A stretch of DNA of 57,771 nt from Clostridia bacterium (lineage in GTDB: Bacteria; Bacillota; Clostridia; Oscillospirales; Acutalibacteraceae), in assembly GCA_017537245.1 (NCBI GenBank), contig JAFYLD010000010.1, positions 1 to 57,771 of the forward strand, written 5' to 3'. The notes beneath the pieces are model-generated. The model was given only the letters and a program-made list of their open reading frames with translations, was not told the origin of the DNA and did not search any database. Both the position numbers and the translations under genes were made by a program. This document shows, one piece after another, positions 43,859 to 50,791 of this stretch. The stretch's first letter is position 1; each line of letters starts with the position of its first letter.

Positions 43859-44136
43859 GTGAAAATTCGCCTCCTTGTTTAGTTGGCGGGCAAAACTTAC
43901 ACCGCACCGTGTGTTTCTTTTCGGTGCAACATAAAACCGGCATTTGCTGGGGTTAACGCAAATCCGGAGCAGCGACTCGCATCGCCGCGACACTGTAGAT
44001 TTCGCAAGTAATCCGTAGTGTCTCCAAGTTCTTTCGCCCGGTTTCAAATCGGACATACTCCGCGGAAATTTCCCCACTCCAGGTGGGCCACCTCCCGCAT
44101 CAACGCATGTTTTTACGCCGCATTTTCGCAGCGTGC
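43859..44136 (-). promoter_or_regulatory. Structured 278-nt leader of the S10 operon
   Basis: Between the start of transcription and rpsJ at least five stems tile the RNA: 44081-44093 (AGGTGGGCCACCT), 43990-43994 with 44017-44021 (ACACT/AGTGT), 43969-43975 with 43982-43988 (one wobble), 43937-43947 with 43958-43967 (10 bp, one bulge) and 43904-43909 with 43922-43927 (GCACCG/CGGTGC). No T run follows any of them. This fits a ribosomal-protein autoregulation leader; I do not recognise it as a known family. Confidence 0.55.
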
Positions 44137-44142
44137 TCTATG

Positions 44143-44171
44143 ATAATAACACAAGTGTATCAAAAAATCAA
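44143..44171 (-). promoter_or_regulatory. Promoter of the S10 ribosomal superoperon
   Basis: Minus-strand TTGATT (44166-44171), 17-nt spacer, TATTAT (44143-44148), with A/T-rich DNA upstream. It is the only strong promoter seen for the genes down to rplQ. Confidence 0.8.
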
Positions 44172-44331
44172 GTATTTTTTTCGTATTTTTTCTTATATTT
44201 TTAACAAAATTTCGGCTTTGTTTTTGTGTGTTTTGACGAAAAATTATCCTCAATATTTTATGTTGTGATTACCATTATTTTTAGACACAATATATTGTAT
44301 TTTGCGCGATATATCGCCTAAATACCACAAT
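44172..44331. other. AT-rich spacer, nothing recognised
   Basis: Between the S10 promoter and the terminator behind mrnC. Runs of A and T; no ORF, repeat or clear structure was found. Confidence 0.5.
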
Positions 44332-44376
44332 AAACCTCCACGCAAATATATTGCGCAGAGGTTTATTTTTTTATAC
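44332..44376. terminator. Terminator behind mrnC
   Basis: AAACCTC/GAGGTTT and CGCAA/TTGCG stacked with a CA/CA internal loop around ATATA. The plus strand has the longer T run (ATTTTTTTA); the minus strand reads TTTATTGT. It separates mrnC from the S10 promoter. Confidence 0.65.
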
Positions 44377-44381
44377 ATTTT

Positions 44382-44744
44382 TTACCAAATTATTTCAAAA
44401 AGCTCGTTTATTCGTTCGTTTTGACCTGATAGATGCAAAAAACCAAACAAACATTCAAGTCCTGTTGCCGCGTGGTACTCACCGGCAGTTGCGCTTTTGG
44501 GCGTGTTGCCTGTGTGAAAATTTCGACCACGTCTAAATATCATCATTTCTTTTTCGGTCAAAACGCCCTCAATTTTTTTAAAGGCTTCGGCTTGCGCTAC
44601 CGCGCTAACGTATTTTACCGAAAGAGAATGTAAATCGCCCGAAGAACGATTGATTTCGGCAAGACGAGTGCGAACCAAAAGTCCGTAAACCGCATCGCCG
44701 ACAAAAGCAAGAACTGATGGGCTTAATAAATTTACGTTATCCAA
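44382..44744 (-). CDS. mrnC: Mini-ribonuclease III (23S rRNA maturation)
   Basis: 120 residues from a TTG at 44744. It cuts the ends of 23S rRNA precursor and is an RNase III catalytic domain without RNA-binding domain. The signature LAFVGDAVYGLLVRTRL carries the catalytic Asp, and Glu-rich helix LECLFGFLHL follows. The frame is open upstream to 44789, but those codons are the palindromic repeat at 44749-44797. That repeat ends in GGTGGAGGG, which lies 7 nt before the TTG and is the only good ribosome binding site. It follows obgE by 56 nt. Confidence 0.85.
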   Translation of the reverse strand: MDNVNLLSPSVLAFVGDAVYGLLVRTRLAEINRSSGDLHSLSVKYVSAVAQAEAFKKIEGVLTEKEMMIFRRGRNFHTGNTPKSATAGEYHAATGLECLFGFLHLSGQNERINELFEIIW

Positions 44745-44748
44745 TATT

Positions 44749-44797
44749 ATCCCTCCACCACCTTTGGTGGTCCTACTCCCTTTAGGCAAGGGAGGCT
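44749..44797 (-). repeat. Dispersed two-hairpin palindromic repeat, copy B
   Basis: On the minus strand the first hairpin is the same as in copy A (CCTCCCTTGCCTAAAGGGAG). The second stem is changed on both sides (ACCACC-AAA-GGTGGT against ACCGC-TTTA-GCGGT), keeping the pairing. It fills the obgE-mrnC gap, and its GGAGGG end serves as the mrnC Shine-Dalgarno. Confidence 0.8.
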
Positions 44798-44800
44798 TGA

Positions 44801-46075
44801 TTAATCCACAAAGTCAAATTCGACGTCGTAAACTATTACGGTATCGCCTTCTTGAATACCCGCTTTACGAAGCGCGTCGATAATACCTGTCTGACGCATA
44901 ACGCGCTCAAAGTATTGTAATGACTCGTAGTCGTCAGGGTCAACCTGATTCATAACGTCCATAATCCATGGCGCATCTTCAACAAAGTAAACGTCATCGC
45001 AAACGCGAATACTGAATTTACGTTTTTTATCGCTCTTGATATCGAGTTCCGGCTTAGGTTCTGCTTCATAAACCTTGATAGCAGGAAGTTTTGCAAGTTC
45101 TGCTGCTACGTGGTTTATTACCTCGGCAGTACCTTCGGCAATAGCCGCCATGGCAGGGAAGAATTTGTAACCCTTACCCTCGAAATACTCGGCGAATTTT
45201 GCTATCTCTTCCTCGTCAAGAAGATCGCACTTGTTACCAACTACAACCTGTGGACGTGTTGCGAGTTCATCGCTAAACGCGGCAAGTTCGGCATTTATCT
45301 TTTCAAAATCTTCGATTGGGTCACGTCCCTCGCTGCCGGAAATATCAACAACGTGAACAAGCAAGCGACAACGGTCTACGTGACGCAAGAACTCGTGACC
45401 TAGACCAATGCCTTCGCTAGCGCCTTCGATAAGACCGGGAATATCGGCCATAACAAATGAGCTGCCCTCACCCATACGAATTACACCAAGAACAGGTGTA
45501 AGGGTTGTAAAGTGATAGTTTGCAATGTTTGGTTTAGCGTCGCTTACAACCGATAAAAAGGTTGATTTACCGACGTTTGGAAAACCGATAAGACCAACGT
45601 CTGCAAGAAGTTTGAGCTCGAGCGTAATATCTAGCTCTTCGCCCGGATTACCCATCTTTGCAAAACGTGGTATTTGACGAGTCGCGTTAGAGAAGTGTTG
45701 GTTACCCCAACCACCGTTACCGCCTTTTGCGATTACAACAGGCTCGTCGTCTGAAAGGTCGGCAATAATACGACCTGTTTCTTGCTCTTTAACAACTGTT
45801 CCGCGTGGAACTTTGATGATTAGTGCGGGCGCTTTTTTACCTGCGCAATGACTGGTCTTGCCGTCTTCGCCATTTTGAGCGCTATATTTGCGTTTGTAGC
45901 GGAAATCAGCAAGGGTAGAAAGGTTGTCGTCAACCTGAAAAATTATGTCGCCGCCTTTGCCGCCGTCACCACCGTCAGGTCCGCCTGCTGCAACGTACTT
46001 TTCGCGGCGAAAAGATACCGCACCGTTACCGCCGTTACCCGCTTTTAAATGTATATTAGCTATATCTACAAACAT
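44801..46075 (-). CDS. obgE: Obg GTPase
   Basis: 424 residues. A glycine-rich Obg domain (about 1-157), G domain with GFPNVGKST (about 165-173), DIPGLIEGASEG and NKCDL, and a C-terminal OCT domain (about 345-424). Works in 50S maturation and stress signalling. The neighbours rplU-prp-rpmA upstream are the usual Firmicutes partners. Starts 29 nt after the DUF2007-like gene. Confidence 0.97.
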   Translation of the reverse strand: MFVDIANIHLKAGNGGNGAVSFRREKYVAAGGPDGGDGGKGGDIIFQVDDNLSTLADFRYKRKYSAQNGEDGKTSHCAGKKAPALIIKVPRGTVVKEQETGRIIADLSDDEPVVIAKGGNGGWGNQHFSNATRQIPRFAKMGNPGEELDITLELKLLADVGLIGFPNVGKSTFLSVVSDAKPNIANYHFTTLTPVLGVIRMGEGSSFVMADIPGLIEGASEGIGLGHEFLRHVDRCRLLVHVVDISGSEGRDPIEDFEKINAELAAFSDELATRPQVVVGNKCDLLDEEEIAKFAEYFEGKGYKFFPAMAAIAEGTAEVINHVAAELAKLPAIKVYEAEPKPELDIKSDKKRKFSIRVCDDVYFVEDAPWIMDVMNQVDPDDYESLQYFERVMRQTGIIDALRKAGIQEGDTVIVYDVEFDFVD

Positions 46076-46104
46076 ATTTATCTCCTATATAAAAATATGT
46101 TATA

Positions 46105-46521
46105 TTATTCTTCCTCAAACTCTTCGAATTCCTCGAAAAGATCATCGCCGAACTCAACTTCGGCATTCACAACGTTTTCATAAAGTTGTTGTGCAATTTC
46201 AAGGTCACATTCGTTTACGTATATTTCCTGCGCTGTAAAGCCACCGCCAAATACTATTTGCATAGCGTCTTCACTTTCGTCGCAGGTAAATATAATGCCG
46301 TTGTCACGCAAAACGTCTTTATAGATTTCTGCCGCTACAACGTTGTCAACACTTGCCGCAAGTACAGGCTTTTTAATAATCATTGCCTCTTCTTGAGCTT
46401 TCTTCTCTGCTTCTTTTAACTCTTGCTCATAAGTTTCAAAGGTTTTTAGCTCTGCGCCGCAAAGCAAGCAAACCTCAGCATCATTTTCGCACTCATATCC
46501 GCATACATGACAATTTTTCAT
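46105..46521 (-). CDS. Zinc-ribbon protein with DUF2007-like domain
   Basis: 138 residues. N-terminal zinc ribbon CHVCGYEC...CLLC (4-21), a charged helix (about 25-48), then a DUF2007-like fold (about 52-118, VLAASVDNVVAAEIYKDVLRDNGI ... FTAQEIYVNECDLEIAQQL, seen in parts) and an acidic tail (EEFEEFEEE). DUF2007 proteins are called putative signal-transducing proteins; the role is unknown. The ATG has AGGTGAT upstream. Probably one transcript with obgE. Confidence 0.7.
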   Translation of the reverse strand: MKNCHVCGYECENDAEVCLLCGAELKTFETYEQELKEAEKKAQEEAMIIKKPVLAASVDNVVAAEIYKDVLRDNGIIFTCDESEDAMQIVFGGGFTAQEIYVNECDLEIAQQLYENVVNAEVEFGDDLFEEFEEFEEE

Positions 46522-46555
46522 AATATCACCTTTACAATATTATATTGACCGTTTG

Positions 46556-46602
46556 CACCTCATCCACCGCAAGCGGTCCCCCTTCTCCCGAGGGAGAATG
46601 CT
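46556..46602 (-). repeat. Dispersed two-hairpin palindromic repeat, copy C
   Basis: On the minus strand: ATTCTCCCTCGGGAGAAGGG, then GGACCGC-TT-GCGGTGGATGAGG. The layout matches copies A and B (CCC/GGG hairpin, then ACCGC/GCGGT hairpin, then GGAxGxGG), with different stem sequence. It lies between the rpmA terminator and the DUF2007-like gene. Confidence 0.65.
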
Positions 46603-46604
46603 AA

Positions 46605-46650
46605 TTAAAAAAACCGAGCAGTCGTACCAAAAAGTTCGCCGCTCGGTTTA
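46605..46650 (-). terminator. Terminator of rplU-prp-rpmA
   Basis: Minus-strand stem AAACCGAGC / GCTCGGTTT closing a larger loop, followed by TTTTTT, 12 nt after the rpmA stop. Confidence 0.8.
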
Positions 46651-46662
46651 AGTTTTTAATAA

Positions 46663-46947
46663 TTACTGTTCCACAGCGTAGATGCTAACCTGTTTGCGGT
46701 CTCTACCTACGCGCTCAAATTTAACCTTACCGTCGATAAGTGCGAATAAAGTATCATCAGAGCCACGGCCTACGTTGTTGCCTGCGTGGATGTGTGTTCC
46801 TCTTTGACGAACGAGTATGTTACCTGCGAGAACGAATTGACCGTCTGCGCGCTTAACACCAAGACGCTTTGACTCACTGTCACGACCGTTCTTGGTTGAA
46901 CCCATACCTTTTTTATGAGCGAACAACTGAATGTTTAACTTTAACAT
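46663..46947 (-). CDS. rpmA: 50S ribosomal protein L27 with Prp-cleaved N-terminus
   Basis: 94 residues. Starts [21 protein letters not shown]: the LNxQxFA leader typical of Firmicutes, which the protease Prp removes near residue 9 so that the new N-terminus can reach the peptidyl-transferase centre. The protease is encoded just upstream, as expected. Core [24 protein letters not shown] follows. Confidence 0.97.
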   Translation of the reverse strand: MLKLNIQLFAHKKGMGSTKNGRDSESKRLGVKRADGQFVLAGNILVRQRGTHIHAGNNVGRGSDDTLFALIDGKVKFERVGRDRKQVSIYAVEQ

Positions 46948-46950
46948 TAT

Positions 46951-47268
46951 CTACACCTCCGTATTGATTTTAATTCGTTTGCTGTACTGTTTTGAAAGCT
47001 CGGTTAAATGAAGTTTAAGTCCGTCTAGCACAACCTGTGTTTCTTTTGTGGGGTTTATAACGCGAACGCACATTAGCGCGTCATCTACCATTATATCACA
47101 CTCACTGCCAATTATCTCGGTAATGGTGTTTGCCGTCATATACGCGGCGCTTGATACAGCGGCGCATACGATCTTGCCCTCAAAATCATCACAGTCACTT
47201 GAGCTATGACCCTTAATTTCAAAACCGTAAAGGCTTTCCTTGTTTGACAGAAATTTTACACTTGTCAT
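46951..47268 (-). CDS. prp: Ribosomal-processing cysteine protease Prp
   Basis: 105 residues. The catalytic pair is His21 (IKGHS) and Cys35 (IVCAAVS). It cleaves the L27 leader, and possibly phage proteins with the same motif. It lies between rplU (8 nt) and rpmA (3 nt). Confidence 0.95.
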   Translation of the reverse strand: MTSVKFLSNKESLYGFEIKGHSSSDCDDFEGKIVCAAVSSAAYMTANTITEIIGSECDIMVDDALMCVRVINPTKETQVVLDGLKLHLTELSKQYSKRIKINTEV

Positions 47269-47276
47269 ACTAAAAA

Positions 47277-47582
47277 TTAGCCGATTTCGGTAATCTGTAC
47301 TTTAGTGTATGGCTGTCTGTGGCCCATCTTGCGTGAGCTGCCCTTCTTTGGCTTGTAGGTAAAGATGTTTACCTTCTTGCCCTTACCGTTCTTAAGAACT
47401 GTGCCTTTTACGAAAGCGTCCTTAACGTAAGGCTTGCCAACCTTTAAACTCTTGTCGCTTACAGCAACGACTTTGTCGAAGGTTACTTCTGCGTCAACCT
47501 CTGCGTCAAGCTTTTCGATATAGATAACGTCACCGTTTTCTACACGATACTGCTTGCCACCTGTTTCGATAATAGCGTACAT
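47277..47582 (-). CDS. rplU: 50S ribosomal protein L21
   Basis: 101 residues. [18 protein letters not shown] start and [21 protein letters not shown]-type end ([15 protein letters not shown]). First gene of rplU-prp-rpmA, behind a likely L21 leader. Confidence 0.97.
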   Translation of the reverse strand: MYAIIETGGKQYRVENGDVIYIEKLDAEVDAEVTFDKVVAVSDKSLKVGKPYVKDAFVKGTVLKNGKGKKVNIFTYKPKKGSSRKMGHRQPYTKVQITEIG

Positions 47583-47674
47583 TTTTTACACCTGCCTGAT
47601 ATTTTACAGTCTCGCTAAAGCTAGGCGTGCATCCCGAATTTCGGGCGCAACTTAGAAAGCCCACAATATGCGGC
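47583..47674 (-). promoter_or_regulatory. Probable L21 leader RNA
   Basis: The 92-nt leader contains GCCCGAAATTCGGG (a perfect hairpin) and the segment GATGCACGCCTAGC...GCGAG followed by CAGGCAGGTG, which resembles the L21 leader found before rplU in many Firmicutes. The resemblance is from memory; a covariance search would settle it. Confidence 0.55.
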
Positions 47675-47680
47675 TCGAAT

Positions 47681-47709
47681 ATTATAACGCAACAAGTGTC
47701 CTTTGTCAA
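47681..47709 (-). promoter_or_regulatory. Sigma-A promoter of rplU-prp-rpmA
   Basis: Minus-strand TTGACA (47704-47709), 17-nt spacer, TATAAT (47681-47686): full consensus. Confidence 0.9.
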
Positions 47710-47809
47710 GCAAAATTTTTATTTTTTCAAAACGCATTTTATATTGTAATTTTAATTTATTTATGATATTATATTTATAATTATATTCACAAGAAAGAAG
47801 TTTCGCAAA

Positions 47810-48817
47810 ATGTCTGAAATTATTACAAACGAAAAGAAAAAAGTTTTAAGCTGTATTCAGCCTAGCGGTATGCTCACTTTGGGCAACTATTTGGGTGCAC
47901 TTAAAAACTGGAAAAATATGCAAGAAGAGTTTGATTGCACCTACGCGGTAGCCGACCTACACGCGATTACCGTTCGTCAAGAGCCGGCAAAGCTTCGCTC
48001 ACAAATTTACTCTACCTACGCTATTATGTTAGCATTGGGTCTTGACCCCGAAAAGAGCACACTCTTTATTCAGTCGCACGTGCCCGAGCACACTGCGCTT
48101 TCTTGGTTGCTTTCTTGCAACACCCAGTTTGGCGAGATGTCACGTATGACACAGTTTAAGGACAAGTCACTAAAGCACGCAAACAACGTAAACGTTGGTT
48201 TGTTCTCATACCCTGTTCTTATGGCGGCGGATATACTACTTTACCAGCCTGACTTTGTTCCGGTTGGCGCCGACCAAAAGCAACACCTTGAAATCGCGCG
48301 CGATATTGCAATTAGATTTAACAATCTTTACGGCGACGTGTTTACAGTACCCGAGCCATTTATCGCAAAGAGTGGCGCTAGGGTTATGTCGCTACAAGAT
48401 CCTACCAAGAAAATGTCTAAGTCAGACGAAAACGCAAACGCGTGGGTAGCAATACTTGATGACCGCGACACAATTATTCGCAAGTTTAAGCGTGCAGTTA
48501 CCGATAGCGAGGCTTGCGTTCGTATGAACGAGTCACAAGCGGGTATTTCTAACCTTATTACAATTTATAGTTGTGTTACAGGCAAAACCGTAGCCGAAAT
48601 AGAAAAAGAGTTTGAAGGTAAAGGCTACGGCGACTTTAAGCTTGCCGTTGGCGAGGCAGTTGCCGACGAGTTAGCGCCTATCAAGGCAGAATACGACCGC
48701 TTTATTTCTGATAAGGCAGAGCTTGAACGTATATTCCGCGACGGCGATGCAAGAGCCGAAAAGGTTGCTCGCAAGACCTACTTTAAGGCAATGAAAAAGG
48801 TTGGCTTTGTACTATGA
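47810..48817 (+). CDS. trpS: Tryptophanyl-tRNA synthetase
   Basis: 335 residues, class Ic. The HIGH-like motif is PSGMLTLGNYLG (18-29) and the KMSKS motif is present as KKMSKSDENA (about 199). No T-box is visible upstream, only AT-rich DNA with AAGAAAGAAG before the ATG. Its stop overlaps the holB start (ATGA). Confidence 0.97.
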   Translation: MSEIITNEKKKVLSCIQPSGMLTLGNYLGALKNWKNMQEEFDCTYAVADLHAITVRQEPAKLRSQIYSTYAIMLALGLDPEKSTLFIQSHVPEHTALSWLLSCNTQFGEMSRMTQFKDKSLKHANNVNVGLFSYPVLMAADILLYQPDFVPVGADQKQHLEIARDIAIRFNNLYGDVFTVPEPFIAKSGARVMSLQDPTKKMSKSDENANAWVAILDDRDTIIRKFKRAVTDSEACVRMNESQAGISNLITIYSCVTGKTVAEIEKEFEGKGYGDFKLAVGEAVADELAPIKAEYDRFISDKAELERIFRDGDARAEKVARKTYFKAMKKVGFVL

Positions 48818-49614
48818 TTTCTTGGGGTAAAAACCAAAAGGTCAAGTCGGTAGTTGACGGGTTTATCACCTCGCGCCGTATTCCGCACGCGATAATGATT
48901 GAGGGCGAAAATAACGCCGCTAATCTAGAGCTTGCGCGATATATTGCGGCAGCCGCTGTGTGCGACAACGATAACGTGCCTTGCGGCAGTTGTCAAAACT
49001 GTCACCTAGCAAAAATAGGCTCTCATCCCGATATTGCCGTTATAAATCCGCTAGATGGTAAAAAGTTTTTGTCGGTTGACCAAATACGCGAGCTTCGCGC
49101 AGAGGCTTTTGTAAAACCGCACCAGGCCGCAAACCGCGTATTTATAATAGAGGACGCGTCCAGAATGAACCCACAGGCGCAAAACGCACTTTTGAAGGTT
49201 CTTGAAGAGCCGCCAAAAAACGTGGTGTTTATATTGCTTGTTCCGTCAAAGACAATGCTACTCGACACCATTATTTCGCGTTGTGTGTTGCTCTCTTTAC
49301 AAGACGAATCAAACGACAACCAATATATAGAAACTGCAGACAAATTTATAGACACGTTATTACACGGTAGCGAATACGAACTTGCAAAACTTTTGACTCC
49401 GCTTGAAAAAAGCCGCGTAGAGATGGAAAAGTTTTTGGGCACCTTGTCTGTTCGCATAACCGCAAGGCTAAAGAGTAGTAAACTAAACTCTAGAATATTA
49501 GATAGCCTTTTTGACGATATTAAATATTATTTAGACCTTTTAGCAACAAATATAAATATGGCGCTGCTAGTAAGCCTTATCGCGAGCCGCAGCAAAGGTC
49601 TTTTAAATAAATGA
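48814..49614 (+). CDS. holB: DNA polymerase III subunit delta prime
   Basis: 266 residues, shorter than the Bacillus protein but complete. Clamp-loader subunit. The zinc cysteines CDNDNVPCGSCQNCH (about 50-64) and SRMNPQAQNALLKVLEEPP (the SRC-like region reads ISRCVLLS) are seen. It lacks a usable Walker A, as expected for delta prime. Overlaps trpS by 4 nt; ricT follows after 8 nt, the usual holB-ricT pairing. Confidence 0.92.
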   Translation: MISWGKNQKVKSVVDGFITSRRIPHAIMIEGENNAANLELARYIAAAAVCDNDNVPCGSCQNCHLAKIGSHPDIAVINPLDGKKFLSVDQIRELRAEAFVKPHQAANRVFIIEDASRMNPQAQNALLKVLEEPPKNVVFILLVPSKTMLLDTIISRCVLLSLQDESNDNQYIETADKFIDTLLHGSEYELAKLLTPLEKSRVEMEKFLGTLSVRITARLKSSKLNSRILDSLFDDIKYYLDLLATNINMALLVSLIASRSKGLLNK

Positions 49615-49622
49615 GGTAAATT

Positions 49623-50465
49623 ATGACACAGGTTATTTCAGTTAAATTTAAAGATAGTGGTAAAAACTATTACTTTTCTCCCGATGGTAAAAGCTATAAA
49701 GCGGGAGATAACGTAATTGTTGAAACCGCAAACGGTCTTGCTTTTGGCACAGTAGCCGAGGGCAACCACGAGGTAGATGACGAACGCGTTGTTCCACCGC
49801 TAAAAAAGGCGCTTCGCGTTGCTAATGAAAAAGACATTCAGCGACTCCACGAAAACAAAGAAAAAGAGGCCGGCGCGCTAAAGGTTTGTGAAGAAAAGGT
49901 TGCCGAGCACAAGTTAGATATGAAACTTGTTCGCGTTGAGTATTCATTTGACGGCGGTAAAATCACATTCTTCTTTACTTCTGACGGACGTGTAGATTTT
50001 CGCGAGCTTGTAAAAGACCTTGCAAATCATTTTCATTCTCGTATAGAGCTTCGCCAAATTGGCGTGCGTGACGAGGCAAGAATGCTTGGCGGCGTTGGTA
50101 TTTGCGGTCAAGAATATTGCTGCAAGCGTTTTCTCGACGACTTTTTGCCTGTATCTATCAAGATGGCAAAGGAACAAAACCTCTCCCTTAACCCAACCAA
50201 AATTTCGGGTAGCTGTGGCAGACTTATGTGTTGCCTTAACTACGAGCAAGAGTCTTATGAATATCTAAACTCTATTACCCCTTGGGTAGGCTCTACCGTA
50301 AAATGTGAGCACGGCGTTGGTATTGTTGTTGATTCTAATCTTATTACCGGCGATCTTACCGTTAAACCAAAGGACGGCGAAGGCGCTCCATACAAAACAA
50401 ATCGCAAATACGTAAAGATTTTATCAAACCACAAAGCAAAAAAGAACGACGACTCACAAGAATAA
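49623..50465 (+). CDS. ricT: RicT (YaaT) / PSP1 domain protein
   Basis: 280 residues. PSP1 C-terminal domain with GDxVIVET-type start, RVEYSFDGGKITFFFTSDGRVDFRELV, and Cys residues in GGVGICGQEYCCKRFL and GSCGRLMCCLNYE. In Bacillus RicT joins the RicAFT complex, which carries [4Fe-4S] clusters and aids RNase Y processing, sporulation and competence. The cluster-binding Cys are kept. No other ric genes are in the window. Confidence 0.93.
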   Translation: MTQVISVKFKDSGKNYYFSPDGKSYKAGDNVIVETANGLAFGTVAEGNHEVDDERVVPPLKKALRVANEKDIQRLHENKEKEAGALKVCEEKVAEHKLDMKLVRVEYSFDGGKITFFFTSDGRVDFRELVKDLANHFHSRIELRQIGVRDEARMLGGVGICGQEYCCKRFLDDFLPVSIKMAKEQNLSLNPTKISGSCGRLMCCLNYEQESYEYLNSITPWVGSTVKCEHGVGIVVDSNLITGDLTVKPKDGEGAPYKTNRKYVKILSNHKAKKNDDSQE

Positions 50466-50473
50466 AATTCCTC

Positions 50474-50502
50474 TTGCAATTTTACTCGAATGTTGTTACA
50501 AT
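50474..50502 (+). promoter_or_regulatory. Promoter of the ferredoxin gene
   Basis: TTGCAA (50474-50479), 17-nt spacer, TACAAT (50497-50502), about 50 nt before the ATG at 50554. Confidence 0.7.
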
Positions 50503-50553
50503 ACTTATAATAAGTTTTACAACTTTAATTCATTTGGGAGGCAGGTGTAACCA

Positions 50554-50724
50554 ATGGCTTACAAAATTACTGATGAATGCATCAGCTGTGGTGCTTGCGC
50601 AGGCGGTTGTCCTTGCGACGCTATTGCTGAAGGCGATGGCAAATTTGAAATCAATGCAGATTTGTGCTGCGACTGCGGCGCATGTGCAGCAGGTTGTCCT
50701 GTAGAAGCTATCGTTGAAGGCTAA
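50554..50724 (+). CDS. 2[4Fe-4S] ferredoxin
   Basis: 56 residues (MAYKITDECISCGACAGGCP ... CCDCGACAAGCPVEAIVEG). Two C-x2-C-x2-C-x3-C-P cluster motifs, the clostridial ferredoxin pattern. A low-potential electron carrier in the cytosol. GGGAGG and AGGTG lie upstream. It is convergent with the corrinoid activator gene, to which it could supply electrons, but this is inference; such ferredoxins serve many enzymes. Confidence 0.95.
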   Translation: MAYKITDECISCGACAGGCPCDAIAEGDGKFEINADLCCDCGACAAGCPVEAIVEG

Positions 50725-50746
50725 TTTTTAGTTCTTAACAAAAAGT

Positions 50747-50783
50747 AAGGTTCAACAATTTTTGTTGAACCTTTTCTTTTTTT
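50747..50783. terminator. Bidirectional terminator after the ferredoxin gene
   Basis: AAGGTTCAACA (50747-50757), 5-nt loop, TGTTGAACCTT (50763-50773), then TTCTTTTTTT. It also ends the corrinoid operon. Confidence 0.85.
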
Positions 50784-50791
50784 ATTTAAAT

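Noticed and set aside
43859-44077. A 73-codon in-frame extension of rpsJ starting at a GTG (44077)
   Set aside because: It crosses all stems of the leader, has no Shine-Dalgarno at a useful distance and does not look like S10; the ATG at 43858 has AAGGAGG.
44745-44789. N-terminal residues MPKGSRTTKGGGGII of mrnC
   Set aside because: These codons are the dispersed repeat, not Mini-III sequence, and have no ribosome binding site of their own.
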